Below are positions 7,672-19,436 of a DNA stretch of 64,000 bases, piece by piece. Where the stretch lies: contig JADJTM010000002.1 of the NCBI GenBank assembly GCA_016711205.1, positions 310,001 through 374,000 on the forward strand, read 5' to 3'. This DNA comes from Micropruina sp. Its GTDB lineage: Bacteria; Actinomycetota; Actinomycetes; Propionibacteriales; Propionibacteriaceae. Position 1 is the first letter of the stretch, and each line of letters starts with the position of its first letter. The translations under genes and the position numbers were made by a program. The notes under the pieces are model-generated. The model saw nothing but the letters and a program-made list of their open reading frames with translations. It was not told the origin of the DNA and ran no database searches.

Positions 7672-8502
7672 TTACTCCTCCTCGAGCAGCTCGAACTCGT
7701 ACTCCGAGGTGTTGGCTCTGCCATAGTCAACCCGCTTGCGCTCACGAACGTAGCGGACGCGAGCCGACGCTGACCGCCCATAGAAGTGCTTCAGTTGATC
7801 TGGATCACGTATCTCCTCACTCCTCAGTGCGGGCACCGACCCAGGTAGTGAACTGAACATGAGATTGCAGGACCGTAGCTCCGGCGCATCGTCCAAGTGG
7901 TAGGAGTGTAATCGGGGCATCATCCGGCTCACATAGAAGCCATGCTCCAGGCCAAACCATTGCACTCGATGAAGCACCTGCTTTGGCCAGTCAAGGTCTG
8001 GATCGTCGGCGATCACAACCAACCCCTCGCCCGGCCGCCGTAGCGCCTCGATACCTCGCTGCAGGAACACCTTTACGCTCTCACCCCCGTTGCTCGCCCC
8101 CCACGGCGGATTGGTGTAGACGCAGTCGAAAGCTCCCAGATCGGGGAACGCGTCCAAGCAGTTGTACAAGACGGCGTCGAGGTTCTGGAGCCGCTCCTGG
8201 TCCGCGAAGCGCTTCACGGCGGAGACAATCCGCTCGTCAAAGTCGTAAACGACGATGCGGCTCGGCCCCGTGGGAAGGATTCCCTTGGCGCTCAGGTAAG
8301 CCGTACAGACGCTGATGGCGTCCCCATCTCCGATGAAGGCAAGAGATTTGCCGTCAGCCCAGCGAGAGACGAACTCGCTCTGCATGACCATGTCGCCGCT
8401 CTTCATGTAGATCTGGTCGAACTCCCGCAGGGGTCGCGGTCGATTCTGAACCACGTCGGAGATGGCGTTGATGGCGGCCTTGAGATCAATGTCGTTGTGC
8501 AT
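7672..8502 (-). CDS. BpsA/DUF43-like aminopropyltransferase-fold protein
   Basis: 276 residues. A Rossmann-like methyltransferase fold is suggested by LAFIGDGDAISV (res. 54-65), VYDFDERIV (85-93) and the catalytic-type motif YTNPPWG (129-135), followed by VFLQRGIEALR. This resembles the catalytic domain of branched-chain polyamine synthase (N4-bis(aminopropyl)spermidine synthase), whose motif is also NPPY-like. A DNA N6-adenine methyltransferase is the alternative reading of NPPW, but the LQRGIEAL context favours the BpsA group. It lacks most of the N-terminal winged-helix part of known BpsA. Start 8502 has AGGA about 8 nt upstream. Confidence 0.6.
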   Translation of the reverse strand: MHNDIDLKAAINAISDVVQNRPRPLREFDQIYMKSGDMVMQSEFVSRWADGKSLAFIGDGDAISVCTAYLSAKGILPTGPSRIVVYDFDERIVSAVKRFADQERLQNLDAVLYNCLDAFPDLGAFDCVYTNPPWGASNGGESVKVFLQRGIEALRRPGEGLVVIADDPDLDWPKQVLHRVQWFGLEHGFYVSRMMPRLHSYHLDDAPELRSCNLMFSSLPGSVPALRSEEIRDPDQLKHFYGRSASARVRYVRERKRVDYGRANTSEYEFELLEEE

Positions 8503-8723
8503 GTCGTCAGTTCCTGCCTTCGGGGTGGTAATCGGGAGCCTAACCATCCTCGGGCGGGAGTCGGGGGAAATACCCAAAGATTATTGGTCACATAGGGCGC
8601 GGCGGCTGGCGCCGAGGACCGGGAGGATAAGCGGGTCCTCAGGCGGCTCTGGGGGACCGGCTTGGCCAGGCAGGCTGTCGGTTGGACACTCTGTTGCGCG
8701 ATCTGAGTGTCCCAGCCGCGCGG

Positions 8724-8729
8724 TAGCCT
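8724..8729 (+). promoter_or_regulatory. -10 box TAGCCT, leaderless start
   Basis: TAGCCT ends 6 nt before the Nudix ATG at 8736 and no ribosome-binding site is present, so the transcript probably starts at the start codon. Confidence 0.45.
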
Positions 8730-8735
8730 CTCCGG

Positions 8736-9197
8736 ATGATCGTTCAGGTGGGCGCCGTTGGTGAGTTCACTGACTACAAGTACGTGGTCGTGATCGCTTT
8801 CGTCGGGAATCGAATCGTCCTCTGCAGGCATCGAGATCGCCTGACTTGGGAGACTCCTGGCGGCCACATCGAGCATGGTGAGGCGCCTTACGAGGCAGCC
8901 GTTCGAGAGCTTTATGAGGAAGCTGGCATCACAGCGCGCACCCTCTCCGACTTGGGGGACTACCGCGTCGGGGATGTCACTGGCAGGGTCTTCGTCGCCG
9001 AGGTCGGCACCCGCCACCCGCTTCCGCACTTCGAAATGGCCGAGACCCGGGAGGTAGACGAGTTGCCAACTGACCTCACTTATCCCGAGATCGCGCACAT
9101 GCTCGTACAACACGCCAGAGCATGGAGGTCTCAGGCCGCTCGCCGTGGGGCAGGGTCAGCTGACGAAGTTGGTGGGGTCGGCGTCGGCGGCTCCTAA
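8736..9197 (+). CDS. Nudix hydrolase
   Basis: 153 residues with a complete Nudix box at 43-65 (GGHIEHGE, seven residues, then RELYEEAGI), the Mg-binding motif of enzymes that hydrolyse nucleoside diphosphates linked to another moiety. Substrate unknown. The C-terminal tail is low-complexity (GAGSADEVGGVGVGGS). It is divergent from the BpsA-like/WGxGN operon, with 233 bp between them, and sits just before the integrase, so it is probably island cargo. Confidence 0.85.
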   Translation: MIVQVGAVGEFTDYKYVVVIAFVGNRIVLCRHRDRLTWETPGGHIEHGEAPYEAAVRELYEEAGITARTLSDLGDYRVGDVTGRVFVAEVGTRHPLPHFEMAETREVDELPTDLTYPEIAHMLVQHARAWRSQAARRGAGSADEVGGVGVGGS

Positions 9198-9266
9198 GCG
9201 GTCCCGGGGCCCATACGACTCGCCAGACAGTCGTCGCCAAAGATCCGCTGCGCGAGTCCGCTGAGG

Positions 9267-10393
9267 CTAGAGACGGGGTGCCAGGGCGATGACCGAGAGT
9301 TGGGCCGCGATGCGCTTGTCCGAGCCCTGCGCGGCGTGCTGGTACGCCAATGCGGCCGATACCGTTGAGTGGCCCAGCCGTTGCATCAGCTCGGCCAGCG
9401 TGGCGCCTGATGCTGCCGCGAGCGTCGCTCCGGTGTGCCGGAGGTCGTGGAACCGGAGGTCGGGCCGTCCAGCGGCCTCTCGGGCCTTCCTGAAGTAGGC
9501 CTGATGGAACGTGGGCGCCCGGTACTGCTCGCCGTGGGTGGTTGGGAACAGCAGGCCGTCCTTGCCCCACTGGGCGTGCTTCCGAAGGTGCTCCTTGATC
9601 GCCTCGCCGATGTGGGGCGGGAAGGCGACCACGCGAACACTGTCCGCCTTGGGCGCGGCCACGATCTTCTTGCCGTCGACCCACTGGACGGCGCGGCTGA
9701 CCCGGATCACGCCGTTCTTGAGGTCGACATCGCCACGCCGCAGTTCGGCGACCTCGCCGAAGCGCAGCGCGCACCAGGCCGCCAGCTCTATCATCAGCCG
9801 GAGACGTTCCGGCATCGCCGCCACCAGTAGCGCCAACTCGTCGAGCGTTGCCGGCTCCCCAATGTGCCGGACGGGCTTCCGCATCCGTTCCCGACACGGG
9901 TTCCGGTCGAGCAGCTCGTCCTGCACCGCCGTGGCGAAGATCGTCTTCAACAGCGAATACGCGTGCTCGTTGATCCGCGGCGTCTTCGCGTTCAGCTTCC
10001 CGATCCACGCCCGCACCGCTGCCGGCGTGATGTCCTTCAAGCGCATGTCGCCCAGCGTCGGGTAGATCAGCCGGTCGAGGTATCGCTGGTACTCGCTCAC
10101 CGTCTTGGGCTTCAAACCGCGCACGGCGGTCCGCTCCGGCAGCCAGGTCAACGTGTACGTCCGCAAGGTCTGGGTGTCGTCGTGGAGCTGCTTCGCCGTA
10201 GCTGAGCCGGCGGCATCCACTCGTCCCACTCGATCAGCCGGCGTTCCATGGCCAGCCACGCCTCGGCGTCGGCCTTGTTGGTGAAGGTGCCGGGGGCGTT
10301 GTGCCGGGCGATGTCCGGCCCGATGTAGCTCGCCTGGTACCGCTTCGAGGGCAACCTCCGGATCGCTCCGAAGGATCGCTTCGCTCCTGCCAT
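9267..10393 (-). pseudogene. tyrosine integrase, split by one frameshift
   Basis: The N-terminal part (from 10393, MAGAKRSFGAIRRLPSKRYQ) is an AP2-like arm-binding segment that leaves frame after EWDEWMPPA near 10205. The next frame continues TAKQLHDDTQTLRTYTLTWL with the SAM-like core-binding domain and the catalytic domain: Arg in ALRFGEVAEL, HDLRHTGATL, then HSTVSAALAYQ with the Tyr nucleophile. All catalytic residues are present downstream of the shift. It is adjacent to, and reads away from, the 3' end of tRNA-Ile, the classic position for an island integrase. The long second frame alone could give a truncated recombinase. Confidence 0.8.
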
Positions 10394-10567
10394 GAGGGTC
10401 CCACCTGCCCCACTAGCCCCGGATGTCGTGCAACTTGCGTGCAATATGAGGGCCCATTTCTGCCCTCATCTGCCTACTTCTGACCACGTGCTCGACCTGC
10501 TCAGGACAAGCGTATGCCCTAGTCAGCGAGCGTAGAAGAGGCGTGCGTAGATCTCCTCGAGATCTGG

Positions 10568-10641
10568 TGGGCCTAACTGGACTTGAACCAGTGACCTCCG
10601 CCTTATCAGGGCGGCGCTCTAACCAACTGAGCTATAGGCCC
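10568..10641 (-). tRNA. tRNA-Ile (GAT)
   Basis: Read on the minus strand it begins GGGCCTATAGCTCAGTTGG and has an anticodon loop CTGATAA with GAT, a T arm GGTTCAAGTCC and a 3' end pairing as GGCCC, followed by encoded ACCA at 10565-10568. All four stems form. Its 3' end faces the integrase and is the likely attachment site of the island. No second copy of the 3' end was found to the left within the window. Confidence 0.95.
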
Positions 10642-10748
10642 GCACGTGCGGGAACACCGAGAAGCAACATTACCGACTCAACCGGCATCGGCTCAACTCG
10701 ACGCCGGGGCGGCTCGGGCCGACCGTTTGATCGACCCGAGCCCGATGC

Positions 10749-12140
10749 TCACGGACGCTTGCCAGTGACCGACCAACCCGAGTCGGTCTGCTGACCGTAG
10801 ACCGAGAAGAGGTAGCCCCTGCCGGTGTAAGGCCTGCCGCTCTTGCCCTTGATCGAACACTTCCACGTGATCGAGAGCGACGCCTGCACGCTGAAGTCCG
10901 ACGTGTTGACCCGCGGCTTCATGCGGTCGATCGAGTTGGTGCCGGACGGCGTGCACGCGATTGTGCTCACCACCGCCTTGTCGCCCTTCAGTTGTCTGAA
11001 CGCGATTCCGCACTGCTCCTTCACCAGCGCGCCGGGTTTCTTGCACGAGTTGATCAGCTTGGTGGTCGCCGCCTTGAACGACTTCAGCGCGCTGTCGGTG
11101 AGCTTCACGTCGATCTTGTAGATGGAGGCGTCCGAGCTGAGCGACTCGACCACCACCTCGTTCTTGCTCAGCGCGAAGTCCTCGCTCGTGGTGCCCAGCG
11201 TGTAGCCGCCGGGAAACACGTCGACCGATTCGGCGTCCGTCGGTACTGCAACACCGTTGACCGTGAGGCCGGTGTCGTTGGGGCTGAGCGCCTTCACGTA
11301 CAACCTGGCGGTGATTGTGCTCAGGTACCACGCGTCGTCCCGGGAACCCACATAGAACTTCTGCGTCTGCGTACGGCCATTGATGGTGTACGAGGCCTGA
11401 ACCTCCGCCGAGTACTTGCTGGACTCCAACTCCCTCAACTGCAGGTTGGTGATCGGAGCGGCCTGCGTGGCCGCGCTCAGCACCTCTTTGGTCAGGAACG
11501 TGCGATCCGGCAGGTCATCGCGAACCAGACCCATGATGGCGTCGGGGTCGGACGCTTCCAGCCCGTCGAAGTACTTCTGCACCACCTCGGTGGCCGAGGC
11601 CGCCCCGACGCCGGCGGACGCACTCGGCGATGCCGTCGCCGGGGCTGCGGTCACGGGCGTTCCGGTCGTCCCGGTCGAAGGCCGGTTGAGCAGCTGCATC
11701 CCGGCAATGATCAGCGCGACGATCAGCACCACTGCCCCGCCGATGATCAATGGAGTCTTGGAGCCCGGCGTCTTCGGCTGTGCGGGGGGCACCGGCGCTC
11801 CCCATCCGGCCGGCGGCTGCTGATCAGCGCCGACGCCGAACTGGCCGGACGCCTGCGGCCCGGCACCGGGCGCCGTGAAGCCGTACACCGGCTGCTGTTG
11901 CCCGTAGCCAGGAGGCTGCTGACCGGGCGGTGGCTGCTGGCCATAAGCAGGCGGCTGACCGAACCCGGGCGGCTGACCGAAGCCCTGGTCGGGAGCCGGC
12001 CCATAGCTGCCTTGGGCCGGCTGGCCGTAGCTAGGTTGGCCCGGCGCCTGATAGCTGCCCGGGGGGCCGTAGGGAGAACCCGCGGACGGCACCTGCGGGT
12101 TCTGCTGGCTGGGATCGATCGGACGATTCTGGTCGGTCAT
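10749..12140 (-). CDS. proline-rich single-pass membrane protein
   Basis: 463 residues. Residues 1-130 are a Pro/Gly/Gln/Tyr-rich cytoplasmic tail with repeated PGYGQQ/FGQPP-like units, then one transmembrane segment (LIIGGAVVLIVALIIAGMQL), then an extracytoplasmic Ser/Thr/Ala linker and a folded domain of about 270 residues. Such proteins are common in actinobacteria, often linked to cell envelope or Ser/Thr kinase networks; no specific function can be given. It stands alone between tRNA-Ile and the divergent lar gene. Confidence 0.75.
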   Translation of the reverse strand: MTDQNRPIDPSQQNPQVPSAGSPYGPPGSYQAPGQPSYGQPAQGSYGPAPDQGFGQPPGFGQPPAYGQQPPPGQQPPGYGQQQPVYGFTAPGAGPQASGQFGVGADQQPPAGWGAPVPPAQPKTPGSKTPLIIGGAVVLIVALIIAGMQLLNRPSTGTTGTPVTAAPATASPSASAGVGAASATEVVQKYFDGLEASDPDAIMGLVRDDLPDRTFLTKEVLSAATQAAPITNLQLRELESSKYSAEVQASYTINGRTQTQKFYVGSRDDAWYLSTITARLYVKALSPNDTGLTVNGVAVPTDAESVDVFPGGYTLGTTSEDFALSKNEVVVESLSSDASIYKIDVKLTDSALKSFKAATTKLINSCKKPGALVKEQCGIAFRQLKGDKAVVSTIACTPSGTNSIDRMKPRVNTSDFSVQASLSITWKCSIKGKSGRPYTGRGYLFSVYGQQTDSGWSVTGKRP

Positions 12141-12297
12141 GGCGGGTTACCTTCGCTGAGGTGAGCGGGAACCCCATCAGCTTAGGTGCGGCCGGGTTCA
12201 TCACCGACCCTCCGGGGACTCCTCCCCATGCAGGGCGCGGGCGTCCGGCCGGCGCGCCACCACGCCGCACCGTCGCCATCGTCGGCTGTAGCCGGCT

Positions 12298-12335
12298 GCC
12301 GCCTGCTGTTGCAGGCTGTTGCAGGCTGTTGCCTG
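12298..12335. repeat. short imperfect tandem repeat
   Basis: Three copies of a GCAGGCTGTT/GCCTGCTGTT-like 10-mer lie upstream of larC. The role is unknown and it may be simple slippage. Confidence 0.4.
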
Positions 12336-12364
12336 CGGCCCACCGTTCGGTGGCCCATCCGCTC

Positions 12365-12370
12365 TACGAT
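12365..12370 (+). promoter_or_regulatory. -10 box TACGAT, leaderless start of larC
   Basis: TACGAT is followed by 6 nt and then GTG 12377. The same hexamer and spacing precede the LacI-type regulator at 17075. No ribosome-binding site is visible. Confidence 0.5.
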
Positions 12371-12376
12371 CGGCCT

Positions 12377-13588
12377 GTGACCAGCGCCTCCCCACCCACC
12401 CGCTCGCGCCACGCCTTTGTGGACGCCACCAACGGGGTGGCCGGTGACATGCTGCTCGGAGCTCTGCTGGACGCCGGGGCCGATCTCACCGAAGTGGTCG
12501 CCGCCATCGAGGCGGTGCTGCCCGACACCGTCCGGCTGACCGTGCACACGGTGCACCGGGCGGGTTTGCGCGCCACCAAGGTCGACGTGACACCGCTGGT
12601 CGACGATCATCACCACCGCGACTGGACGACGATTCGCGCCCTGATCACCGCGGCTCCGCTGCCGCAACCCGTGCGCACGAACGCGCTCGCCGTATTCGCG
12701 GCGCTGGCGGCCGCGGAGGCCGAGGCGCACGGCATCGACGTGGAGCGCGTGCACTTTCATGAGGTGGGTGCCTGGGACTCGATCGCCGACGTGGTCGGCG
12801 TCTGCGCCGCCGTGCACGATCTGGGGCTGAGCCGGTTGAGCTGCGGTGTGATCGGGCTGGGCTCCGGCACCGTCCGCGCCGCGCACGGTGAGATTCCGGT
12901 CCCGGTGCCGGCCGTCGTCCAACTCGCGCTCGGCTGGCGAGTGACGGCCGGCGGCCAGGGGGAGTTGGCCACGCCCACCGGGGTGGCCCTGCTGACCACG
13001 CTGTGCGAACCGAGCCCGACGCTACCCACCGGCGTGCTGGACGGGGTGGGTATCGGGGCCGGCACACGCGACGACCCTGGCCGGCCGAACGTCGTCCGGG
13101 TGCTGTTGGGACGCTTCGACGCCACCGAGGAGCAGGCGTCCCACCCGCAACGGTCGATCGAAATCAGCACCAACGTGGACGACCTGGACCCGCGCCTGTG
13201 GCCCGAGGTGCTGACCCGGCTGCTGTCCGCCCGCGCGGACGACGCCTGGCTGGTGCCGATCCTGATGAAGAAGGGACGCCCCGCGCACACGCTGCACGTG
13301 CTCGCCGACGCCGAGACGGCGCCGGCCCTGCGCGACCTGATCGTCGAACTCGTGCCCACCCTCGGCGTCCGCGAGCATGCCGTCACGAAGTGGGTGCTGG
13401 ATCGCCGTTGGGTCGAGGTCGAGGTCGACGGTCACTCGGTCCGCATCAAGCTCGGGCTGCGCGATGGCGAGGTGCTCACCGCCACGCCCGAGTTCGCCGA
13501 CGTCGCGGCCGCCGCGCTGGCCCTCGGACGCACCCAGCGCGACGTGCTCACCGCCGCGATCGGCGCGTGGGAGCGCAGCGTTCACTAG
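12377..13588 (+). CDS. larC: nickel-pincer cofactor biosynthesis protein LarC
   Basis: LarC is the CTP-dependent cyclometallase that inserts nickel into the pincer nucleotide, the last step of cofactor synthesis. The N-terminal signature HAFVDATNGVAGDMLLGALL is typical, followed by a His-rich DDHHHRDW segment, the VHFHEVGAWDSIADV motif and a C-terminal ferredoxin-like domain (EISTNVDDLDPRLW, MKKGRPAHTLHV). At 403 residues it is full length in one frame; some lactobacilli encode LarC in two frames. GTG 12377 is chosen from the homology start and the leaderless promoter. It converges on uidA with 13 bp between stops. Confidence 0.9.
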   Translation: MTSASPPTRSRHAFVDATNGVAGDMLLGALLDAGADLTEVVAAIEAVLPDTVRLTVHTVHRAGLRATKVDVTPLVDDHHHRDWTTIRALITAAPLPQPVRTNALAVFAALAAAEAEAHGIDVERVHFHEVGAWDSIADVVGVCAAVHDLGLSRLSCGVIGLGSGTVRAAHGEIPVPVPAVVQLALGWRVTAGGQGELATPTGVALLTTLCEPSPTLPTGVLDGVGIGAGTRDDPGRPNVVRVLLGRFDATEEQASHPQRSIEISTNVDDLDPRLWPEVLTRLLSARADDAWLVPILMKKGRPAHTLHVLADAETAPALRDLIVELVPTLGVREHAVTKWVLDRRWVEVEVDGHSVRIKLGLRDGEVLTATPEFADVAAAALALGRTQRDVLTAAIGAWERSVH

Positions 13589-13601
13589 CGATCCTTGGTC
13601 G

Positions 13602-17007
<3,406 letters not shown>

Positions 17008-17040
17008 CGACCGTTCCCTTCGGTACACAAAGCCCACCTC

Positions 17041-17068
17041 TTGCCGAAAGTGGCTGCGGAGTTACGAT
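17041..17068 (+). promoter_or_regulatory. promoter of LacI-type regulator, leaderless
   Basis: TTGCCG, a 16-nt spacer and TACGAT are followed by 6 nt and GTG 17075. The 67-bp gap also has to hold the larE promoter, so a regulator operator here could control both directions. No clean palindrome is apparent. Confidence 0.5.
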
Positions 17069-17074
17069 GAGCCC

Positions 17075-18130
17075 GTGACGGACCAGCCGCGCGGCCCGGT
17101 CACGATCTATGACGTCGCCAAGGCAGCCGGGGTCGCGCCATCGACCGTGAGCCGCACCTTCGCGCGCCCCGGACGGGTCAACGCCGACACCGCCGAGCGG
17201 GTGCGCCAGGTAGCCGAGCAGCTCGGTTACCGCTCGACCCAGATACGCCAGGGGCCTGCGACCACCCGCACCAAGCTGTTGGGCGTCATGGTCTCGGACG
17301 TCGCGAACCCGTTCTATTCGCAACTCATCCGCGGTACGCAACTGGCCGCGAACGAACTCGGGTACGAGATCCTGCTCGCCGACTCGCGCGAATCGGGCAC
17401 CCGCGAGCGGGCGGCGCTGGAGCGGGTGATGCCGGTCGTGGACGGCTTCATCATCGGCAGTTCGCGCATGTCGGACTCCGCGTTGCGGATGATCGCCAAG
17501 CAGCGCCCGATGGTGGTGCTCAACCGGGCACTGGCGGATGTTCCGAGCGTGGTCACCGACAACGCCGGCGGCGTCCGGGCGGCACTGGAGTTGCTGCGCG
17601 AACTCCACCACGACGACGTGTACTACGTGGCCGGACCGGAGGCGGCCTGGCCGGACGGTGCCCGCTTCCGCGCCCTGCGTGACCATGCCCCCGCGCTCGG
17701 CATCACCGTGCACCGGGTCGGCCCGGTGCTGCCCACGTTCGAGGGCGGGCTTTCGGCGGCCAGGCTGCTGTCCGAGCGCCAGCCGACCGCGGTGATCGGC
17801 TACAACGACCTGATCGCGGTGGGGGTCATGCACGGCCTGCTCCGCACCGGTCTGCGGGTGCCCGAGCAGGTCAGCGTGATCGGCTTCGACGACATTCTGA
17901 CCGCGCGGCTGGTGCTGCCGACCCTGACCACGGTCGCCGCGCCCATGCGGCAGATGGGCGCCACGGCGGTCAGCAACGTGGTCGCGATCATCAACGGTGA
18001 CCGCTCGTCGGCCACGGAGCCGATGGTGATGCCGGTGCAGCTGCGCATTCGCGGCTCGACGGCTCAACGCAGCCTGAACAGGGTCTCGCCCGCGTTGGGC
18101 ACCACCAGAGTGTCCGGATCGGACTCGTAG
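17075..18130 (+). CDS. LacI-family transcriptional regulator
   Basis: 351 residues. The N-terminal helix-turn-helix (TIYDVAKAAGVAPSTVSRTF, then AERVRQVAEQLGY) is followed by a periplasmic-binding-protein-like domain with VMVSDVANPFYSQLIRG and VIGYNDLIAVGVMHGL. Position between larE-larB-uidA and larA suggests control of the cluster by a sugar or sugar acid. The last 22 codons overlap the 3' end of larA on the opposite strand by 67 bp; the tail (AQRSLNRVSPALG...) is not typical of the family and probably arose by loss of an earlier stop. Confidence 0.85.
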   Translation: MTDQPRGPVTIYDVAKAAGVAPSTVSRTFARPGRVNADTAERVRQVAEQLGYRSTQIRQGPATTRTKLLGVMVSDVANPFYSQLIRGTQLAANELGYEILLADSRESGTRERAALERVMPVVDGFIIGSSRMSDSALRMIAKQRPMVVLNRALADVPSVVTDNAGGVRAALELLRELHHDDVYYVAGPEAAWPDGARFRALRDHAPALGITVHRVGPVLPTFEGGLSAARLLSERQPTAVIGYNDLIAVGVMHGLLRTGLRVPEQVSVIGFDDILTARLVLPTLTTVAAPMRQMGATAVSNVVAIINGDRSSATEPMVMPVQLRIRGSTAQRSLNRVSPALGTTRVSGSDS

Positions 18131-19344
18131 GCCGCCAGGTCGAAGTCGTCCGGCGACAGGAAACCCAGGCTGACCTGGCGCACCTTCTGCTCCGAGATGC
18201 CGGTGCACAGAGTGACGTCGACCCGGCACTGCTCACCGGTGTCGGGGTCGTAGCTGCCGGCACCACGCAGATGCGTGCTGTGCGCCAGCACCCCCCAGTG
18301 GATGCCCGAGAACCGGTCCCACTGCTTCACGAAGTAGTCGCGGCAGTGGTAGCCGATGTCGTAGATCTCGTCGTGCACGAACGAGATCTCACGCACGTGC
18401 GGGGCGTAGATGATCACCTCGCCGCCGTCGGCGACCACCGGTTCGAGCTTGTAGAAGCCCTTGGCAGCCGTCCAGATGTCTTCGTACTTCTCGGGAATCA
18501 GCGACACCACCCGCTTGACCGGACGATCGAGGTACTTCACGTGGGTCTCGGACGACACCAACGCGCAGGCGGCCCAGGCCGCCTCGGGCGATCCGAACGC
18601 GGCGGCGTGCAGGTCGTAGCTGCCCGACTTGGCCACCACGCACAACGCCAGCCGGGTGGACGGGATCATCGCCGCGGCCTCGTTGATCAGGGCCCGGACG
18701 GGGGTGATGCCGAGCGTGCCGATGATCTGAGTGCTGGTGATCAGGGCCCCCACCCAGTGGGTCAGGTCGATGATCTGCTGGCCGGCGATGCCGGGAAAGA
18801 AGTACTTGTTGCCGCCGGAGAAACCGACCACCTCGTGCGGAAAGACCGGACCGATCACCAGCGCCACGTCGTGGTCGACGACGGCACGGTTGAGCGCCAC
18901 CTCGGCGGGCACCGACAGCAGACCCCCGCTCAGCTCGTCGACCCGTTCGGCGCTGATCGTGCCCAGCGTGACGAAGGTCTCGGGCTTCCACCATTCGTGG
19001 TTCAGCACGCTCAGCCCCGGGTAGGTGGCCTCCAGCCCGCGCTCCTCATAGCCCAGGTGGTGTGCCAGCGCCTGCTCGCTCATCGCAACGTGGGTGCCGA
19101 GGGCCACCACCGCGGTCAGCCGGCTGACCCGGCCGTGCAGCGCGGCGTGCACCGCCGTCAGCAGCAGCGGCAGCGGACTGGAGCGGGTGCCGTCCGGTAT
19201 CACCAGGCACACCGACTTGCCGTCGAGGTCGGTGGCGTCCAGCTGTGTGCGGATGAAGCTCTCGACCTGGTCGGGGGTCAGGGTCGCGCCGGGGCCGCCG
19301 ATGCTGGCGGCGGACGCGGCGAGGTCGGCGATGATCTCGGTCAT
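18064..19344 (-). CDS. LarA-family nickel-dependent hydroxyacid racemase/epimerase
   Basis: 426 residues. LarA enzymes use the nickel-pincer cofactor to interconvert stereochemistry at the carbon next to a carboxylate. The HEVVGFSGGNKYFFPGIAG motif corresponds to the cofactor-binding Lys region of lactate racemase, followed by a His in IIDLTHWVGAL; VALGTHVAMSEQ supplies an earlier His. It is divergent enough that lactate need not be the substrate: the superfamily includes malate racemase and sugar-acid 2-epimerases, and the glucuronidase neighbour favours a sugar acid. ATG 19344 follows AAGGTGAG. It is downstream of the nickel permease (92-bp gap), probably cotranscribed. Confidence 0.85.
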   Translation of the reverse strand: MTEIIADLAASAASIGGPGATLTPDQVESFIRTQLDATDLDGKSVCLVIPDGTRSSPLPLLLTAVHAALHGRVSRLTAVVALGTHVAMSEQALAHHLGYEERGLEATYPGLSVLNHEWWKPETFVTLGTISAERVDELSGGLLSVPAEVALNRAVVDHDVALVIGPVFPHEVVGFSGGNKYFFPGIAGQQIIDLTHWVGALITSTQIIGTLGITPVRALINEAAAMIPSTRLALCVVAKSGSYDLHAAAFGSPEAAWAACALVSSETHVKYLDRPVKRVVSLIPEKYEDIWTAAKGFYKLEPVVADGGEVIIYAPHVREISFVHDEIYDIGYHCRDYFVKQWDRFSGIHWGVLAHSTHLRGAGSYDPDTGEQCRVDVTLCTGISEQKVRQVSLGFLSPDDFDLAAYESDPDTLVVPNAGETLFRLR

Positions 19345-19436
19345 GGGCTCACCTTGCACCCACGACCGGCCAGGAACAACCGTCCAGGGCAACAGGCGGC
19401 AACGGGGCGCGCGGCAGTCCGTACGATTCTCGCCGC

